Below are positions 35,628-44,377 of a DNA stretch of 64,000 nucleotides, piece by piece; positions within the stretch are counted from its first letter, which is position 1, and each line of letters begins with the position of its first letter. The position numbers and the translations under genes are program-made. Origin of the DNA: an uncultured Lachnospiraceae bacterium (GTDB lineage Bacteria > Bacillota > Clostridia > Lachnospirales > Lachnospiraceae); NCBI GenBank assembly GCA_947588995.1, contig CANPZI010000001.1, forward strand, positions 202,673 through 266,672, read 5' to 3'. The notes below the pieces were generated by a model that was not told where the DNA came from, searched no databases, and saw nothing but the letters and a program-made list of their open reading frames with translations.

Positions 35628-36544
35628 TGCAGTATATCTCCCGCTCTCAGTTCTCTCCCGCTCTCATAGCTGTCGATCAGCAGCGAGCCGTCCACGGTCC
35701 GCACAATCGGCTTGCCGTCGAACACGTCTATGATCTCCCCCGGCGCATAGGCCGAAAAATCTATCATCTCGTCAAAAGGCTGCGCTTTCCACACAGTCAC
35801 TTTGTCCTCTCCGCACATCGCAAACGCCCCCGGGAAAGGAGCGGCCACGCCGCGAATCAGGTTGTAGATATTCCTCGTCCGCTCATGAAAATCTATCCTG
35901 CCGTCCGCCGCGGTGCGCTTCCCGTACCACGAGTCGAAATCCCTGGAATCCGTGCGCACACGGATATCCCCCGCCGCATAAGCCGCGAGCAGCCTGCGGA
36001 TCAGATTCTTGGAACAGATCATATTTTTGTACTGCGCGGTTCTGATATCATCGTGTGGTGTAAGAGAGAACATCTCTGTCGCAAAGACATTCGGGCTGTC
36101 CGCTTTCTCGTCATAGCGGAACAGATTCAGATTGAATCTCGTGTCGCCGAGAATAATCGACCAGTTGAGGGGCGAACGTCCGCGCCCAAAAGGAAGATAG
36201 CCGCAGTTTCCATGGAAACCATAGATGCCGCAGGCGAAACGGTCAAGCACACTCTTCGGGATCAGCCTCTGCCAGCCCATGGAGATACCGATATCAAATT
36301 CGTTCTCCGCAAGAAAGCGCTGCGTTTTGTCATCCGTCAGGAAATAGCTGTCCGCCTCATGCACCGGAATGCCGTACTTCTCCGTCAGGACTGCCAGGCC
36401 CTTATAGCCGGAGACCTGATTCTTCTTCGTTACCTCAGGGCTTATCGTGATCACCAGGTCCACCGGACAGATCGTATTCTGAATGAACTCCACGATATTC
36501 TCCGACGTGTCTTTGACACCGAACACCACCACTTTATATCTCAT
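35624..36544 (-). CDS. Formyltransferase-like protein with altered active site
   Basis: 306-residue protein with the formyltransferase layout: an N-terminal Rossmann-like start MRYKVVVFGVKDTSENIV, a central IYGFHGNCGYLPFGRGRSP and an OB-like C-terminal part. His111 aligns with the catalytic histidine, but the asparagine two residues before it in Fmt-type enzymes is Gly109 here, and an Asn follows instead at 113. The loop LPFGRGRSPLNW resembles the LPxxRGxxP of the family. It may act on an amino sugar, or the changed active site may mean another one-carbon or acyl transfer. It lies between a GT4 gene and a GT10 fucosyltransferase gene. Confidence 0.72.
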   Translation of the reverse strand: MRYKVVVFGVKDTSENIVEFIQNTICPVDLVITISPEVTKKNQVSGYKGLAVLTEKYGIPVHEADSYFLTDDKTQRFLAENEFDIGISMGWQRLIPKSVLDRFACGIYGFHGNCGYLPFGRGRSPLNWSIILGDTRFNLNLFRYDEKADSPNVFATEMFSLTPHDDIRTAQYKNMICSKNLIRRLLAAYAAGDIRVRTDSRDFDSWYGKRTAADGRIDFHERTRNIYNLIRGVAAPFPGAFAMCGEDKVTVWKAQPFDEMIDFSAYAPGEIIDVFDGKPIVRTVDGSLLIDSYESGRELRAGDILQ

Positions 36545-36575
36545 CGCCCGCTCCTTTCTCCCTGCCGCCTATCCG

Positions 36576-37511
36576 TCAGCGATCCGCCTGCTGCCCCGCC
36601 AGATAATGCTCATAGAGATAATCCTGCATGTTGACGTACTCCCGCACTCTCCGATAATTGTCAAGCACCGCCGGAAGCCTCTCCTCGTATGCCTCCCGCG
36701 TGCACTCCCGTATCCTGCGCCTCACCGCATCGATATCCGGACCCTCCAGCAGAATCATGCCATCCGTGTTAAAAAAGTCTCCGATCCTGCGCGCGCCCAG
36801 ATAGACCGGTATCGTCTGCGCGGCGAAGCAGCTCGTGAGCCGCTCCGAAAAATAATAGTCTGAGATGTCATTCTCGATAATCAGCGAAAACCGATAGCGG
36901 TCCAATGTCTCGTCCACACTCTCCACATAGCCGCCGCCGTCAAATCTGCCGTAAGTGTCCGCCAGTTTTTCCCGCTTACACAGCCGGGCCAGTTCCAGAC
37001 GGAAACGGTGCAGATCGCAGATGACCTTGTCGGAGGAGAGGATCGACAGATCCCTGTCCTTATTCCGATACAGATCCTCCTGCATCCTGCGATTCCAGAT
37101 TCCCGCCGCCACGGGATAAAACCTGGCGTTTTCTATATCGTTCAGGATTCTCTCGTCATAGGTAAAAATATAACGGAAATCCCTCTCAATCCCTCTGTGC
37201 CTGCGAAAAACCTCATAATCCTCCGGCGCGATCGTCCTGGATTCCGTCAGCATACCGTACTTGACGCGCGGTCTGCCGAGCGGCCCCGCCATCGCCTCAG
37301 GGCCATAGAAGTGCGTATCCAGGCCGTAATTGTAACGATCCCAGAAGAAATATCTGCCCTCGTGCCCGAAAGGCGCATGCCGGGAATGCCTGTTTTTGAT
37401 AAAATAAGTCTCCAGCAGCTGTCCGTCGGCATTATATATACGCGGCATCGTGCCGTCAATCTCATATTCCCTGGCTATCTGTATCCGATAGCCGCCCAGC
37501 CTGAATTCCAT
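36576..37511 (-). CDS. GT10 family fucosyltransferase-like protein
   Basis: 311-residue protein carrying the signature of alpha-1,3/1,4-fucosyltransferases of family 10: YRFSLIIENDISDYYFSERL at about 206-225, then TIPVYLGA at 233-240 and GDFFN soon after. This matches the GDP-fucose-binding region of bacterial GT10 enzymes such as those of Helicobacter. The C-terminus lacks the heptad repeats seen there. It follows the UDP-sugar epimerase gene. With the three GT11 genes it makes fucose a likely major component of the glycan. Linkage and acceptor remain inference. Confidence 0.82.
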   Translation of the reverse strand: MEFRLGGYRIQIAREYEIDGTMPRIYNADGQLLETYFIKNRHSRHAPFGHEGRYFFWDRYNYGLDTHFYGPEAMAGPLGRPRVKYGMLTESRTIAPEDYEVFRRHRGIERDFRYIFTYDERILNDIENARFYPVAAGIWNRRMQEDLYRNKDRDLSILSSDKVICDLHRFRLELARLCKREKLADTYGRFDGGGYVESVDETLDRYRFSLIIENDISDYYFSERLTSCFAAQTIPVYLGARRIGDFFNTDGMILLEGPDIDAVRRRIRECTREAYEERLPAVLDNYRRVREYVNMQDYLYEHYLAGQQADR

Positions 37512-37534
37512 GCTGTCCCCTCAATATCGCTGTG

Positions 37535-38512
37535 TCAAGTTAAGTATTCCCTGTACCAGTCTATGGCGAGCGCGATCCCCCTCTCGAAATCGTACTCCGG
37601 ATCATAGCCCAGCAGTTCCCTCGCCTTGCTGATATCCGCGTTGGAGTCCCGCACATCGCCTTTGCGCGGCGGCCCGTAAATCGGCTCGACCTCCACGCCC
37701 AGAGCCCGGCAGAGGTGTTCGTAGATATCGATGAGGAACAGCCTGCCTCCGGCGCCGATGTTGAACGCCTGCCCGGCGGCCTCAGAAGAAGCCAGGCAGG
37801 CCCGCAGATTCGCCTCGATTACATTGTCGATATAGGTGAAATCTCTTGACTGCCTGCCGTCGCCGTTGATCGTCGGCCTCTCGCCGTGCAGAAGCTGACG
37901 CAGGAATTTCGGAATGACGGCGGCGTACATGCCCTCCGGATCCTGCCTGCGCCCGAATACATTGAAATAGCGCAGCCCGTAGGTGTCCAGCCCGTACAGT
38001 TCCGTGTACAGTCTCCCGTACTCCTCATCTGTCTTCTTCGTCAGCGCATAGGGCGACAGCACTCTGCCCTCGTGTCCCTCTCTCTTCGGCAGTTCGGTGG
38101 AATCGCCGTACACCGAAGAACTGGAGGCATATACGAACTTCCGAACGCCGTTCTGTCTCGACGCCTCCATCATATTGACCGTACCTCTGATGTTGATCTC
38201 CTCATACAGAAGAGGCATCTCGATACTGCGCGGAACGCTGCCCCACGCGGCCTGATTGAGCACATACCGCACGCCGTCCGCAGCCGCCATACAGGTGTCC
38301 AGATCCCGTATATCACCCTGGATGAACGTGAAGTTCTCATGTGCCGTCAGCGGCTCAATATTCTCATATTTCCCGGTGGAGAGATTGTCCAGACAGCGCA
38401 CGGTATATCCCATATCGATCAGCGCCTCGCAGAGATTGGAGCCGATAAAACCCGCTCCGCCTGTCACCAGAAAGATACTGTCCTCGTCAAATCGTAACTC
38501 GTGAAATCCCAT
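37535..38512 (-). CDS. UDP-HexNAc (uronate) 4-epimerase, SDR family (TviC/WbpP-like)
   Basis: 325-residue extended SDR enzyme. Seen: the NAD-binding TGGAGFIGSN at 17-26, GDIRD at about 66-70, VYASSSSVYGDS, the SPYALTKK catalytic Tyr-Lys block, and FNVFGRRQDP, which with the SSSSVYG stretch is typical of WbpP/TviC epimerases acting on UDP-GlcNAc or UDP-GlcNAc uronate. Together with the dehydrogenase at 39898-41214 it would give UDP-GalNAc uronic acid, as TviB and TviC do for Vi antigen. ATG at 38512 is preferred over GTG at 38521 since GAGGTG precedes it. Confidence 0.86.
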   Translation of the reverse strand: MGFHELRFDEDSIFLVTGGAGFIGSNLCEALIDMGYTVRCLDNLSTGKYENIEPLTAHENFTFIQGDIRDLDTCMAAADGVRYVLNQAAWGSVPRSIEMPLLYEEINIRGTVNMMEASRQNGVRKFVYASSSSVYGDSTELPKREGHEGRVLSPYALTKKTDEEYGRLYTELYGLDTYGLRYFNVFGRRQDPEGMYAAVIPKFLRQLLHGERPTINGDGRQSRDFTYIDNVIEANLRACLASSEAAGQAFNIGAGGRLFLIDIYEHLCRALGVEVEPIYGPPRKGDVRDSNADISKARELLGYDPEYDFERGIALAIDWYREYLT

Positions 38513-38522
38513 TGTCCACACC

Positions 38523-39896
38523 TCATTCTGTCTTTAATTCTGTCCCTGCACCCCGCCGTAAGACACCGTTCAAAATCTCTCTGCCCAGCAGAAAAAGCGC
38601 CATATAAAAAACGGAAAATCCATAGATCATATACCGCTGCAGACACATAATCGTCACGGAAGTCGCGCACACATTCGCCGCGATCGCTAAGAGCGCAACC
38701 GCCATGAATACCGACGCATCGCTTCGCCGGCTCCGCCCGAACTGCCACGCCGCGGCGCCCACGGCCGCCGCGTAGAGAAGCAGCGCCAGCCAGTTGAGCA
38801 GCGGGTGCACGACGGCTATGCTGCGGATAAACCCGTAAGTACACAGCAGGAGGTAATCATACAGCCACTGGCCAAGGCATACCGGCAGGAGTCCGGCCAG
38901 CATTCTGCCCGCCTCCTCATCCGACAGCCTGCTCTGTGTGTAATAATCTTCCGTCCCTTCAAGGCTCCAGTAATATCCGGAAAATCCTGCTTCCAGCACG
39001 TCAAATTTCAGCCTGTCATGCCAGGCCTCCAGATGACCGACCCGCTCTGCAAAAGTATCGCCGCCATATTGATAATTGGCGCCTATCTCGTCCGCCGCCG
39101 CATAGAACTGATCGAAGAAACGCCTCTCGAGGCTGTCCTCCGGAAATACCTCTCCGTCCTCCCTGTCACACGCATAGAGCACATTCGTCAGCGTGTTGAC
39201 CTGCCCGTAGGTATTGCCCATAAAATATCCCGTCACGAAATAATTGTACGTGTGCACCGCCAGACTTCTCAGCCCGAAAGCGCACACCACCGCCAGCAGG
39301 GGAAATAAGAACCGCCGGAACTGTCCGCTCACGATCAGCATAAAACAGCGGACGACGAACCATACCAGGATCGCCGCCATCATCTGCCCTCTCGTCATGG
39401 AGAGAAGCCACGCGAAAGCAAGCGCCCGAAACGCATCCGCTCTCCTGTCCTCCCAGACCATGCGCAGCAGAAACAGCACATAGAGCTGAAACAGCGGCAT
39501 ACACAGCGCCTCGCTCATAATCGAACTTTCCACGAAGATCCCGTAGGACGAGACGTATCTGGTGACGATGTGCGGCGCAAGCTGTATCGCCACCAGCACA
39601 AGCTCTCCTGCGGTGCCAAGCGAAAACCTTTTTCGCAGATATTCCGCAAGCAGGAAAATGCTGCACGCCGCAAAGATATTCTGCACCGTAACCGCCAGCG
39701 CGAGCCCCGCCTTTTCGCCTGCCGCCATTCTGAACAGGGCCAGAAACAGCGGATAGAGGGGCTCTCTGTGGATGTGCATGGAGATATACTGCTCGGAATC
39801 CCCATAGATACCGACGCCGTGCAGCGCATACATCCCCAGAAAGAAAACCTGCAGTCCTATGAAAATAAACAGGGATCTCTTGCGGTCTCCGGTCAC
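38523..39896 (-). CDS. Polytopic membrane protein, possible GT-C glycosyltransferase
   Basis: 457-residue membrane protein with about nine hydrophobic segments. The first outer loop has GIYGDSEQYI (Asp32) followed by REPLYPLFLALF, a pattern seen in ArnT/PMT-like GT-C enzymes and in uncharacterised membrane proteins of Gram-positive glycan loci. A large outside region lies around residues 240-320. It starts with GTG at 39896, preceded by GGAG eight bases before, two bases after the dehydrogenase stop. Lying between the dehydrogenase and epimerase genes, it could act on the uronic acid-containing unit. I do not recognise a named family with certainty. Confidence 0.6.
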   Translation of the reverse strand: MTGDRKRSLFIFIGLQVFFLGMYALHGVGIYGDSEQYISMHIHREPLYPLFLALFRMAAGEKAGLALAVTVQNIFAACSIFLLAEYLRKRFSLGTAGELVLVAIQLAPHIVTRYVSSYGIFVESSIMSEALCMPLFQLYVLFLLRMVWEDRRADAFRALAFAWLLSMTRGQMMAAILVWFVVRCFMLIVSGQFRRFLFPLLAVVCAFGLRSLAVHTYNYFVTGYFMGNTYGQVNTLTNVLYACDREDGEVFPEDSLERRFFDQFYAAADEIGANYQYGGDTFAERVGHLEAWHDRLKFDVLEAGFSGYYWSLEGTEDYYTQSRLSDEEAGRMLAGLLPVCLGQWLYDYLLLCTYGFIRSIAVVHPLLNWLALLLYAAAVGAAAWQFGRSRRSDASVFMAVALLAIAANVCATSVTIMCLQRYMIYGFSVFYMALFLLGREILNGVLRRGAGTELKTE

Positions 39897-39897
39897 T

Positions 39898-41214
39898 TTA
39901 CAATCTCCAATAATGGTAATCCGCCGTCATATATGTCTGCTTATCGAGAAGTCCTTTGATATCCATCAGGACTTTCCTGGCATTCCCCGCCTTGTAGAAT
40001 CCGTCGAAATCCGCTCTGCCGAGATTCTTAAAAGCATCATGCGACACCGCGACAATCACCGCATCCATGCCTTTTACCTCATCGAGACTGCCGAAAGTTA
40101 TGCCGTACAGCCGCTTCGCCTCGTCCGCGTCCGCCGTCGGATCCACCACCAGCGGATGGATGTCGTACTCTCCCAGCTCGTTGTAGATGTCAATCACTTT
40201 CGTATTTCTTGTATCCGGACAGTTCTCCTTAAAGGTGAAGCCGAGAATCGCAACTTTCGCGCCTTTCACCGGAATACTCGCTTTAATCAGATTTTTTACC
40301 AGACTTTCCGCCACGTATTTGCCCATCTCATCATTGATGCGCCTGCCACCGAGGATAATGCGGGAGTGATACCCCAGTTCCTCCGACTTATAGGTCAGGT
40401 AATAAGGGTCTACACCGATGCAGTGCCCACCCACCAGACCGGGCCTGAACGACAGGAAATTCCACTTCGTACCCGCCGCCTCCAGAACCTCCAGCGTGTC
40501 GATTCCCATCTTGTGGAAAATAATCGAAAGCTCGTTCATAAAGGCGATATTGATGTCTCTCTGGCTGTTCTCAATGACCTTGGCAGCCTCCGCGACTTTG
40601 ATGGACTGCGCGCGGTACACCCCGGCCTCCACCACCAGTTCATAAACTCTGGCAACCGTGTCGAGCGTCTCCTCATCCATGCCGGACACGATCTTGGTGA
40701 TCGTCTCCAGCCGGTGTACCTTGTCGCCGGGATTGATTCGTTCGGGCGAATAGCCGATCTTAAAATCCTCGCCGCACTTCAGACCGGACTCCCGCTCCAA
40801 AATCGGCACACAGATATCTTCGGTGACGCCGGGGTATACCGTCGATTCAAACACGACGACGGACCCTTTCGTCAGATTCTGCCCGAGAATACGGCTCGCG
40901 CCCTCCACAGGGGACAGATCCGGCGTGTGATCCTGTTTGACCGGCGTAGGCACCGCCACGATATGGAATTTCGCCTCGCGCAGCTTGGCGGGATCCGCCG
41001 TGAAATCCACCGTCGTATTTCGGATCACCTCGTCTCCCACCTCGTTTGTGGGATCGACACCACGCTGATACAGCCCGATCTTCTCCTCATTCAGATCGAA
41101 GCCCACCACCTTGACTTTTCTCGCAAAAGCGACCGCGATCGGCATCCCGACATAGCCAAGCCCCACCAGGGATATCTTCTCCTCGCCGCCCACTATTTTT
41201 TCATACAGCCCCAT
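39898..41214 (-). CDS. Nucleotide sugar dehydrogenase (UDP-GlcNAc 6-dehydrogenase, TviB/WbpA-like)
   Basis: 438-residue NAD-dependent enzyme that would oxidise C6 of a UDP-HexNAc to the uronic acid in two steps. Seen: GLGYVGMP at 18-25 for NAD, YSPERINPGD at 155-164, the GTKWNFLSFRPGLVGGHCIGV stretch with catalytic Cys265, and GFTFKENCPDTRNTKV for the C-terminal UDP-binding domain. The YSPERINPGD and FKENCPDTRN stretches favour the UDP-HexNAc subgroup (TviB, WbpA, WbpO) over UDP-glucose dehydrogenase. The epimerase at 37535-38512 completes a route to UDP-GalNAcA. Confidence 0.92.
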   Translation of the reverse strand: MGLYEKIVGGEEKISLVGLGYVGMPIAVAFARKVKVVGFDLNEEKIGLYQRGVDPTNEVGDEVIRNTTVDFTADPAKLREAKFHIVAVPTPVKQDHTPDLSPVEGASRILGQNLTKGSVVVFESTVYPGVTEDICVPILERESGLKCGEDFKIGYSPERINPGDKVHRLETITKIVSGMDEETLDTVARVYELVVEAGVYRAQSIKVAEAAKVIENSQRDINIAFMNELSIIFHKMGIDTLEVLEAAGTKWNFLSFRPGLVGGHCIGVDPYYLTYKSEELGYHSRIILGGRRINDEMGKYVAESLVKNLIKASIPVKGAKVAILGFTFKENCPDTRNTKVIDIYNELGEYDIHPLVVDPTADADEAKRLYGITFGSLDEVKGMDAVIVAVSHDAFKNLGRADFDGFYKAGNARKVLMDIKGLLDKQTYMTADYHYWRL

Positions 41215-41254
41215 CGTCTTTTACCGTCCTTTCTCTCTTCTCTCCGCGGCCGCG

Positions 41255-42358
41255 TCACGCTTCCTGCCGCGACAGTATCCGGTCCGCCTCTTCCAGATAA
41301 GCCGCCGTCACTTTCCGGCGGTCGAATTCCCGCTCCATCTTTTCTCTCGCCGCACAGCCCATGCGGCCGCGCTCTTCCACAGAGAGCGACAGGAACTTTT
41401 CCAGCGCCGCCGTCAGCTCATCGGCATGTCCGGGCGTAAAGCCAAAACCCGTCCTGCCCTCCTCGAACGCCTCCCTGCACCCGCTGATATTGGAGGCAAT
41501 CACCGGTCTTCCCGTCGCGGCAGCCTCAATCAGGGAATTGGACATTCCCTCATGAAAAGACGCAACCACCACGGCGCCCGCGGCGGCCAGATACGAATGC
41601 ACTTCCGTGTGGAACCCCAGCTGCCTGATGATCCCCTCGCCCTCCAGCGCATCCAGCATCTCCTGATAATCCTCGTCGCACGCGCCCAGAATCTCAAAAA
41701 ACACCTTGTCACTGTGCAGTTTCCGGGCCGCTTCGACAAATTCCAGAATCCCGCGTTCCCGCATCACGCGGCCCACGTACAAAATGCGCGTCTCCTCCCC
41801 GTCGGGATAAGGGGCAAACGGATGCCGCGACAGATTCACGCCGGAACCCATGACCAGCCTGTCCCGCTTGCCGCCGATGCGGTATGCGCGAAAAATATCC
41901 CGATTCTCCGCATTCTGGAAAAAAACACATTCCGCCCTGCGCAGCCCGGCGCGATACATGGCGACGATCAGCCTGACAAACAGACCTCCCCTGTCAAACG
42001 CGCCTCCCAGACCGGTGATCGTGGCGATATAGGGTATCTTCAGCCTGCCCGCACAAAAACCGCCGTAGATATTCGGCTTGATCGTGTAGGTGACGACCAT
42101 ATCGGGCCTGAGTTCCCGCATCAGCCGGCGGTAATGCAGATACAGCCGGATATCCTGCAGCGGATTTACACCCCGCCTGTTGATCTCCGTATGTATGACA
42201 TGCGCGCCCTCGGCGCACACCTCCTCTTTCCTGACCTCGTCGGGCACACTGATATAGACTTCATTTTTCTCTAAAAGCCCGCTTACAAACTCGTTTCTGA
42301 AATCATACAAGCCGCCTAATGAATTGGCAAGTATCAGCACTTTTTTTCTTTCAGCCAT
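41255..42358 (-). CDS. GT4 family glycosyltransferase (PglA-like)
   Basis: 367-residue GT-B enzyme starting MAERKKVLILANSLGGLYDFR, as in the PglA/CapM group. Seen: TYTIKPNIYGGF near residue 95-106, a motif of the N-acetylgalactosaminyltransferase-like members, GLGGAF soon after, the donor-domain start ILYVGRVMRERGILEF, and EX7E in SFHEGMSNSLIEAAATG. PglA adds GalNAc to lipid-linked diacetylbacillosamine, and this cluster also has PglF, PglE and PglC-like genes, so it is a good candidate for the second sugar of that unit. ATG at 42373, five codons earlier, is an alternative with poor ribosome-site spacing. Confidence 0.86.
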   Translation of the reverse strand: MAERKKVLILANSLGGLYDFRNEFVSGLLEKNEVYISVPDEVRKEEVCAEGAHVIHTEINRRGVNPLQDIRLYLHYRRLMRELRPDMVVTYTIKPNIYGGFCAGRLKIPYIATITGLGGAFDRGGLFVRLIVAMYRAGLRRAECVFFQNAENRDIFRAYRIGGKRDRLVMGSGVNLSRHPFAPYPDGEETRILYVGRVMRERGILEFVEAARKLHSDKVFFEILGACDEDYQEMLDALEGEGIIRQLGFHTEVHSYLAAAGAVVVASFHEGMSNSLIEAAATGRPVIASNISGCREAFEEGRTGFGFTPGHADELTAALEKFLSLSVEERGRMGCAAREKMEREFDRRKVTAAYLEEADRILSRQEA

Positions 42359-42396
42359 AGCGTCGCCGATCATCCTGTCTAAACCGCATGACGCCG

Positions 42397-43380
42397 TTAC
42401 GGGATGATCTGTTCTCCATTCATATCCTGTACTGCAATCTCATTATACTTCATCATACAGATGTTTTCCATATAATTGCCTATATTTACAGGATTCTCTT
42501 CTCCCGCCAGATTGGCAATCACCTGCCTGGGCATATTGACTCCGCAGGCATATGCGTGGGGATAGCCGCCGCCGAAGCGCGGATTGACCTCCGAGAGATA
42601 ATACACCCCGTCTATCAGGAAAATATCTATATCGATCATACCGACAAAACCACAGCGCTCCGCGAAATCCCGCAGCATGGCAAACAGCGCTTCGTCCCTG
42701 ACGGAAACCGATTTGTCCGTCTCCCCGGCGCGCATCTTGATCTTCTTCTTCACAAAGACCGATGTGCACTTCCCCGACAGCATATCTACATACACATCCG
42801 CGCCGTACTCCTGTCCGTTCATATACTCCTGAATCATCAGATCGTCATACAGCGCAAACAGCAGCTCGATCTCCTGATCACTGTTTACATAGTTGATATT
42901 GATGCTGGCGCTCCCCCTGACGGGTTTGACAAAAACAGGATAGGCAATCTCCCCGCGGCGTTTGGCATCGTAGAAATCTTCTTTCTTCACATAGCACTGC
43001 CCCGTTGGGATCCCCATCTCGCGAAGCATACAGAACATGCGATATTTATCGAAACAGGTTTCCACCAGCTCGTACGGAGAAATAACAGGTGTTGCGCCTA
43101 TCTCCAGGAAACGCTCCCGCTCTCCGGCCAGAAGACTCAGCTCCGGGTCGATCAGCGAGAACACACCGTCGATGCGCTCTTTCCTGCAGATATCCAGAAT
43201 GCGCTCCAGATAGCCCGGCGCCGTGATCCGCGGCACAAGATAAAATTTGTCCGCATCGTACACCGCCGGCGCCAGGTTGCTGCAGTCCGTAGCGATCACC
43301 CGGCCGGTTCCACCGATTTCCCGCTTAAAATACTGCACGATTTTATTGCGCGTGCCCGCGCTGAGTATCAAAATATTCAT
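42397..43380 (-). CDS. ATP-grasp carboxylate-amine ligase
   Basis: 327-residue ATP-grasp protein. Seen: an N-terminal MNILILSAGTRNKIVQYF domain, the ATP-binding strand YPVFVKPVRGSASINI, MIQEYMNGQEYGADV, and the metal-binding EVNPRFGGGYPHAY near the C-terminus. ATP-grasp enzymes join a carboxylate to an amine or thiol through an acyl phosphate. In a glycan locus beside a PLP enzyme and uronic acid genes, it could link an amino acid to a sugar amine or to the uronic acid carboxyl. Related genes occur in capsule loci with amino acid-decorated sugars. Substrates are inference; the fold is clear. Confidence 0.84.
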   Translation of the reverse strand: MNILILSAGTRNKIVQYFKREIGGTGRVIATDCSNLAPAVYDADKFYLVPRITAPGYLERILDICRKERIDGVFSLIDPELSLLAGERERFLEIGATPVISPYELVETCFDKYRMFCMLREMGIPTGQCYVKKEDFYDAKRRGEIAYPVFVKPVRGSASININYVNSDQEIELLFALYDDLMIQEYMNGQEYGADVYVDMLSGKCTSVFVKKKIKMRAGETDKSVSVRDEALFAMLRDFAERCGFVGMIDIDIFLIDGVYYLSEVNPRFGGGYPHAYACGVNMPRQVIANLAGEENPVNIGNYMENICMMKYNEIAVQDMNGEQIIP

Positions 43381-43423
43381 CGCATTGCTGCCTTTCTTCC
43401 GGCGGTCATTTTCATAACAAATG

Positions 43424-44377
43424 TCACTTATCTGTCAGCCTGTCAAACCAGAGCGGTGCGCCGCCCGTGTGAATAAACAGAATGTTTTTGTCCCTGATCC
43501 CGCGGCTCTGCAGATACTCCGTCATGCCGTAAAAAGCCTTGCCGACATAGGTGGTGTCCATGGGAATCCCCTCCCGTGCCATCACCTGTTCGATCAGCCG
43601 CCCTTCCTCCCGCGTGGAGCCGCCGTATCCGCCCAGCCGATAGGCGTCCTCAAAAATCAGACTCTCCTCCCGGTATCGGCTGTCAAAATCCGCCGCCAGA
43701 TATTCCCGAATACTGTCTTTCACCACGGCCCGCCCTCTGGCCGCCTCTCTGGCGATGCTGATCCCGACAATCTTTCTCGTCGTATCCCCCGCCAGAAGCT
43801 GCCCGCAGACCAGGCCGGCCTGCGTCGCCCCCGTACCGGAAGCGTGAAAAATATAATCGAAATACAGACCGGCTCGCTCTTCCTGCCGCTCGATCTCCCG
43901 ATACGCTTTCACATAGCTGTCTGTTCCCGGATAGCCGTGACCGCCCCCGACGATAAAATAGGGCTGCTTTCCCTCCGCGCGGTAAGCCGCCTTTCTGCGC
44001 TCAATCGTCTCCGCCACCTCCGTGACGGGACAGGTTTCTATGACCGCGCCGAACGCTTCCACCAATCTGGTATTGTACAGTCTCTCCCGATGCTCCTCGG
44101 GTGAAATCACGTGGCATTGCAGCCCCATGGCCGCGGCCATATTGGCGATGATGCGGCAGTGATTGGAGCTGTTGCTGCCGTAAGTCATGACGACATCCGT
44201 ATCCGTCTTGCGGATATCCCTGTAGAACTCCGCCGCTTTTCTGACTTTATTGCCGCCGAAACAGAACGGGATAGCGTCGTCCCGCTTCATATAGATTCTG
44301 TTCGGACCGTATTCCCCCGACAGCATCTGTATCGGTGTCTCATCCAGTTCCCGCTCAAAGAGTTCTATCTTTTTCAC
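43424..44377 (-). CDS. PLP-dependent enzyme, D-cysteine desulfhydrase/ACC deaminase type
   Basis: 317-residue fold-type II PLP enzyme. Seen: YMKRDDAIPFCFGGNKVRK with the PLP-binding Lys44, a GSNSSNHCR phosphate-side loop at about 70-78, GTGATQAGL for the phosphate-binding glycine turn, and the C-terminal NILFIHTGGAP. These match the D-cysteine desulfhydrase/ACC deaminase group, whose members act on D- or L-amino acids by elimination or racemisation. It is next to the ATP-grasp gene and may supply its amino acid. GTG at 44377 is chosen because GGGAGCAGG lies six bases before it; longer frames run into the upstream gene. Confidence 0.83.
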   Translation of the reverse strand: MKKIELFERELDETPIQMLSGEYGPNRIYMKRDDAIPFCFGGNKVRKAAEFYRDIRKTDTDVVMTYGSNSSNHCRIIANMAAAMGLQCHVISPEEHRERLYNTRLVEAFGAVIETCPVTEVAETIERRKAAYRAEGKQPYFIVGGGHGYPGTDSYVKAYREIERQEERAGLYFDYIFHASGTGATQAGLVCGQLLAGDTTRKIVGISIAREAARGRAVVKDSIREYLAADFDSRYREESLIFEDAYRLGGYGGSTREEGRLIEQVMAREGIPMDTTYVGKAFYGMTEYLQSRGIRDKNILFIHTGGAPLWFDRLTDK

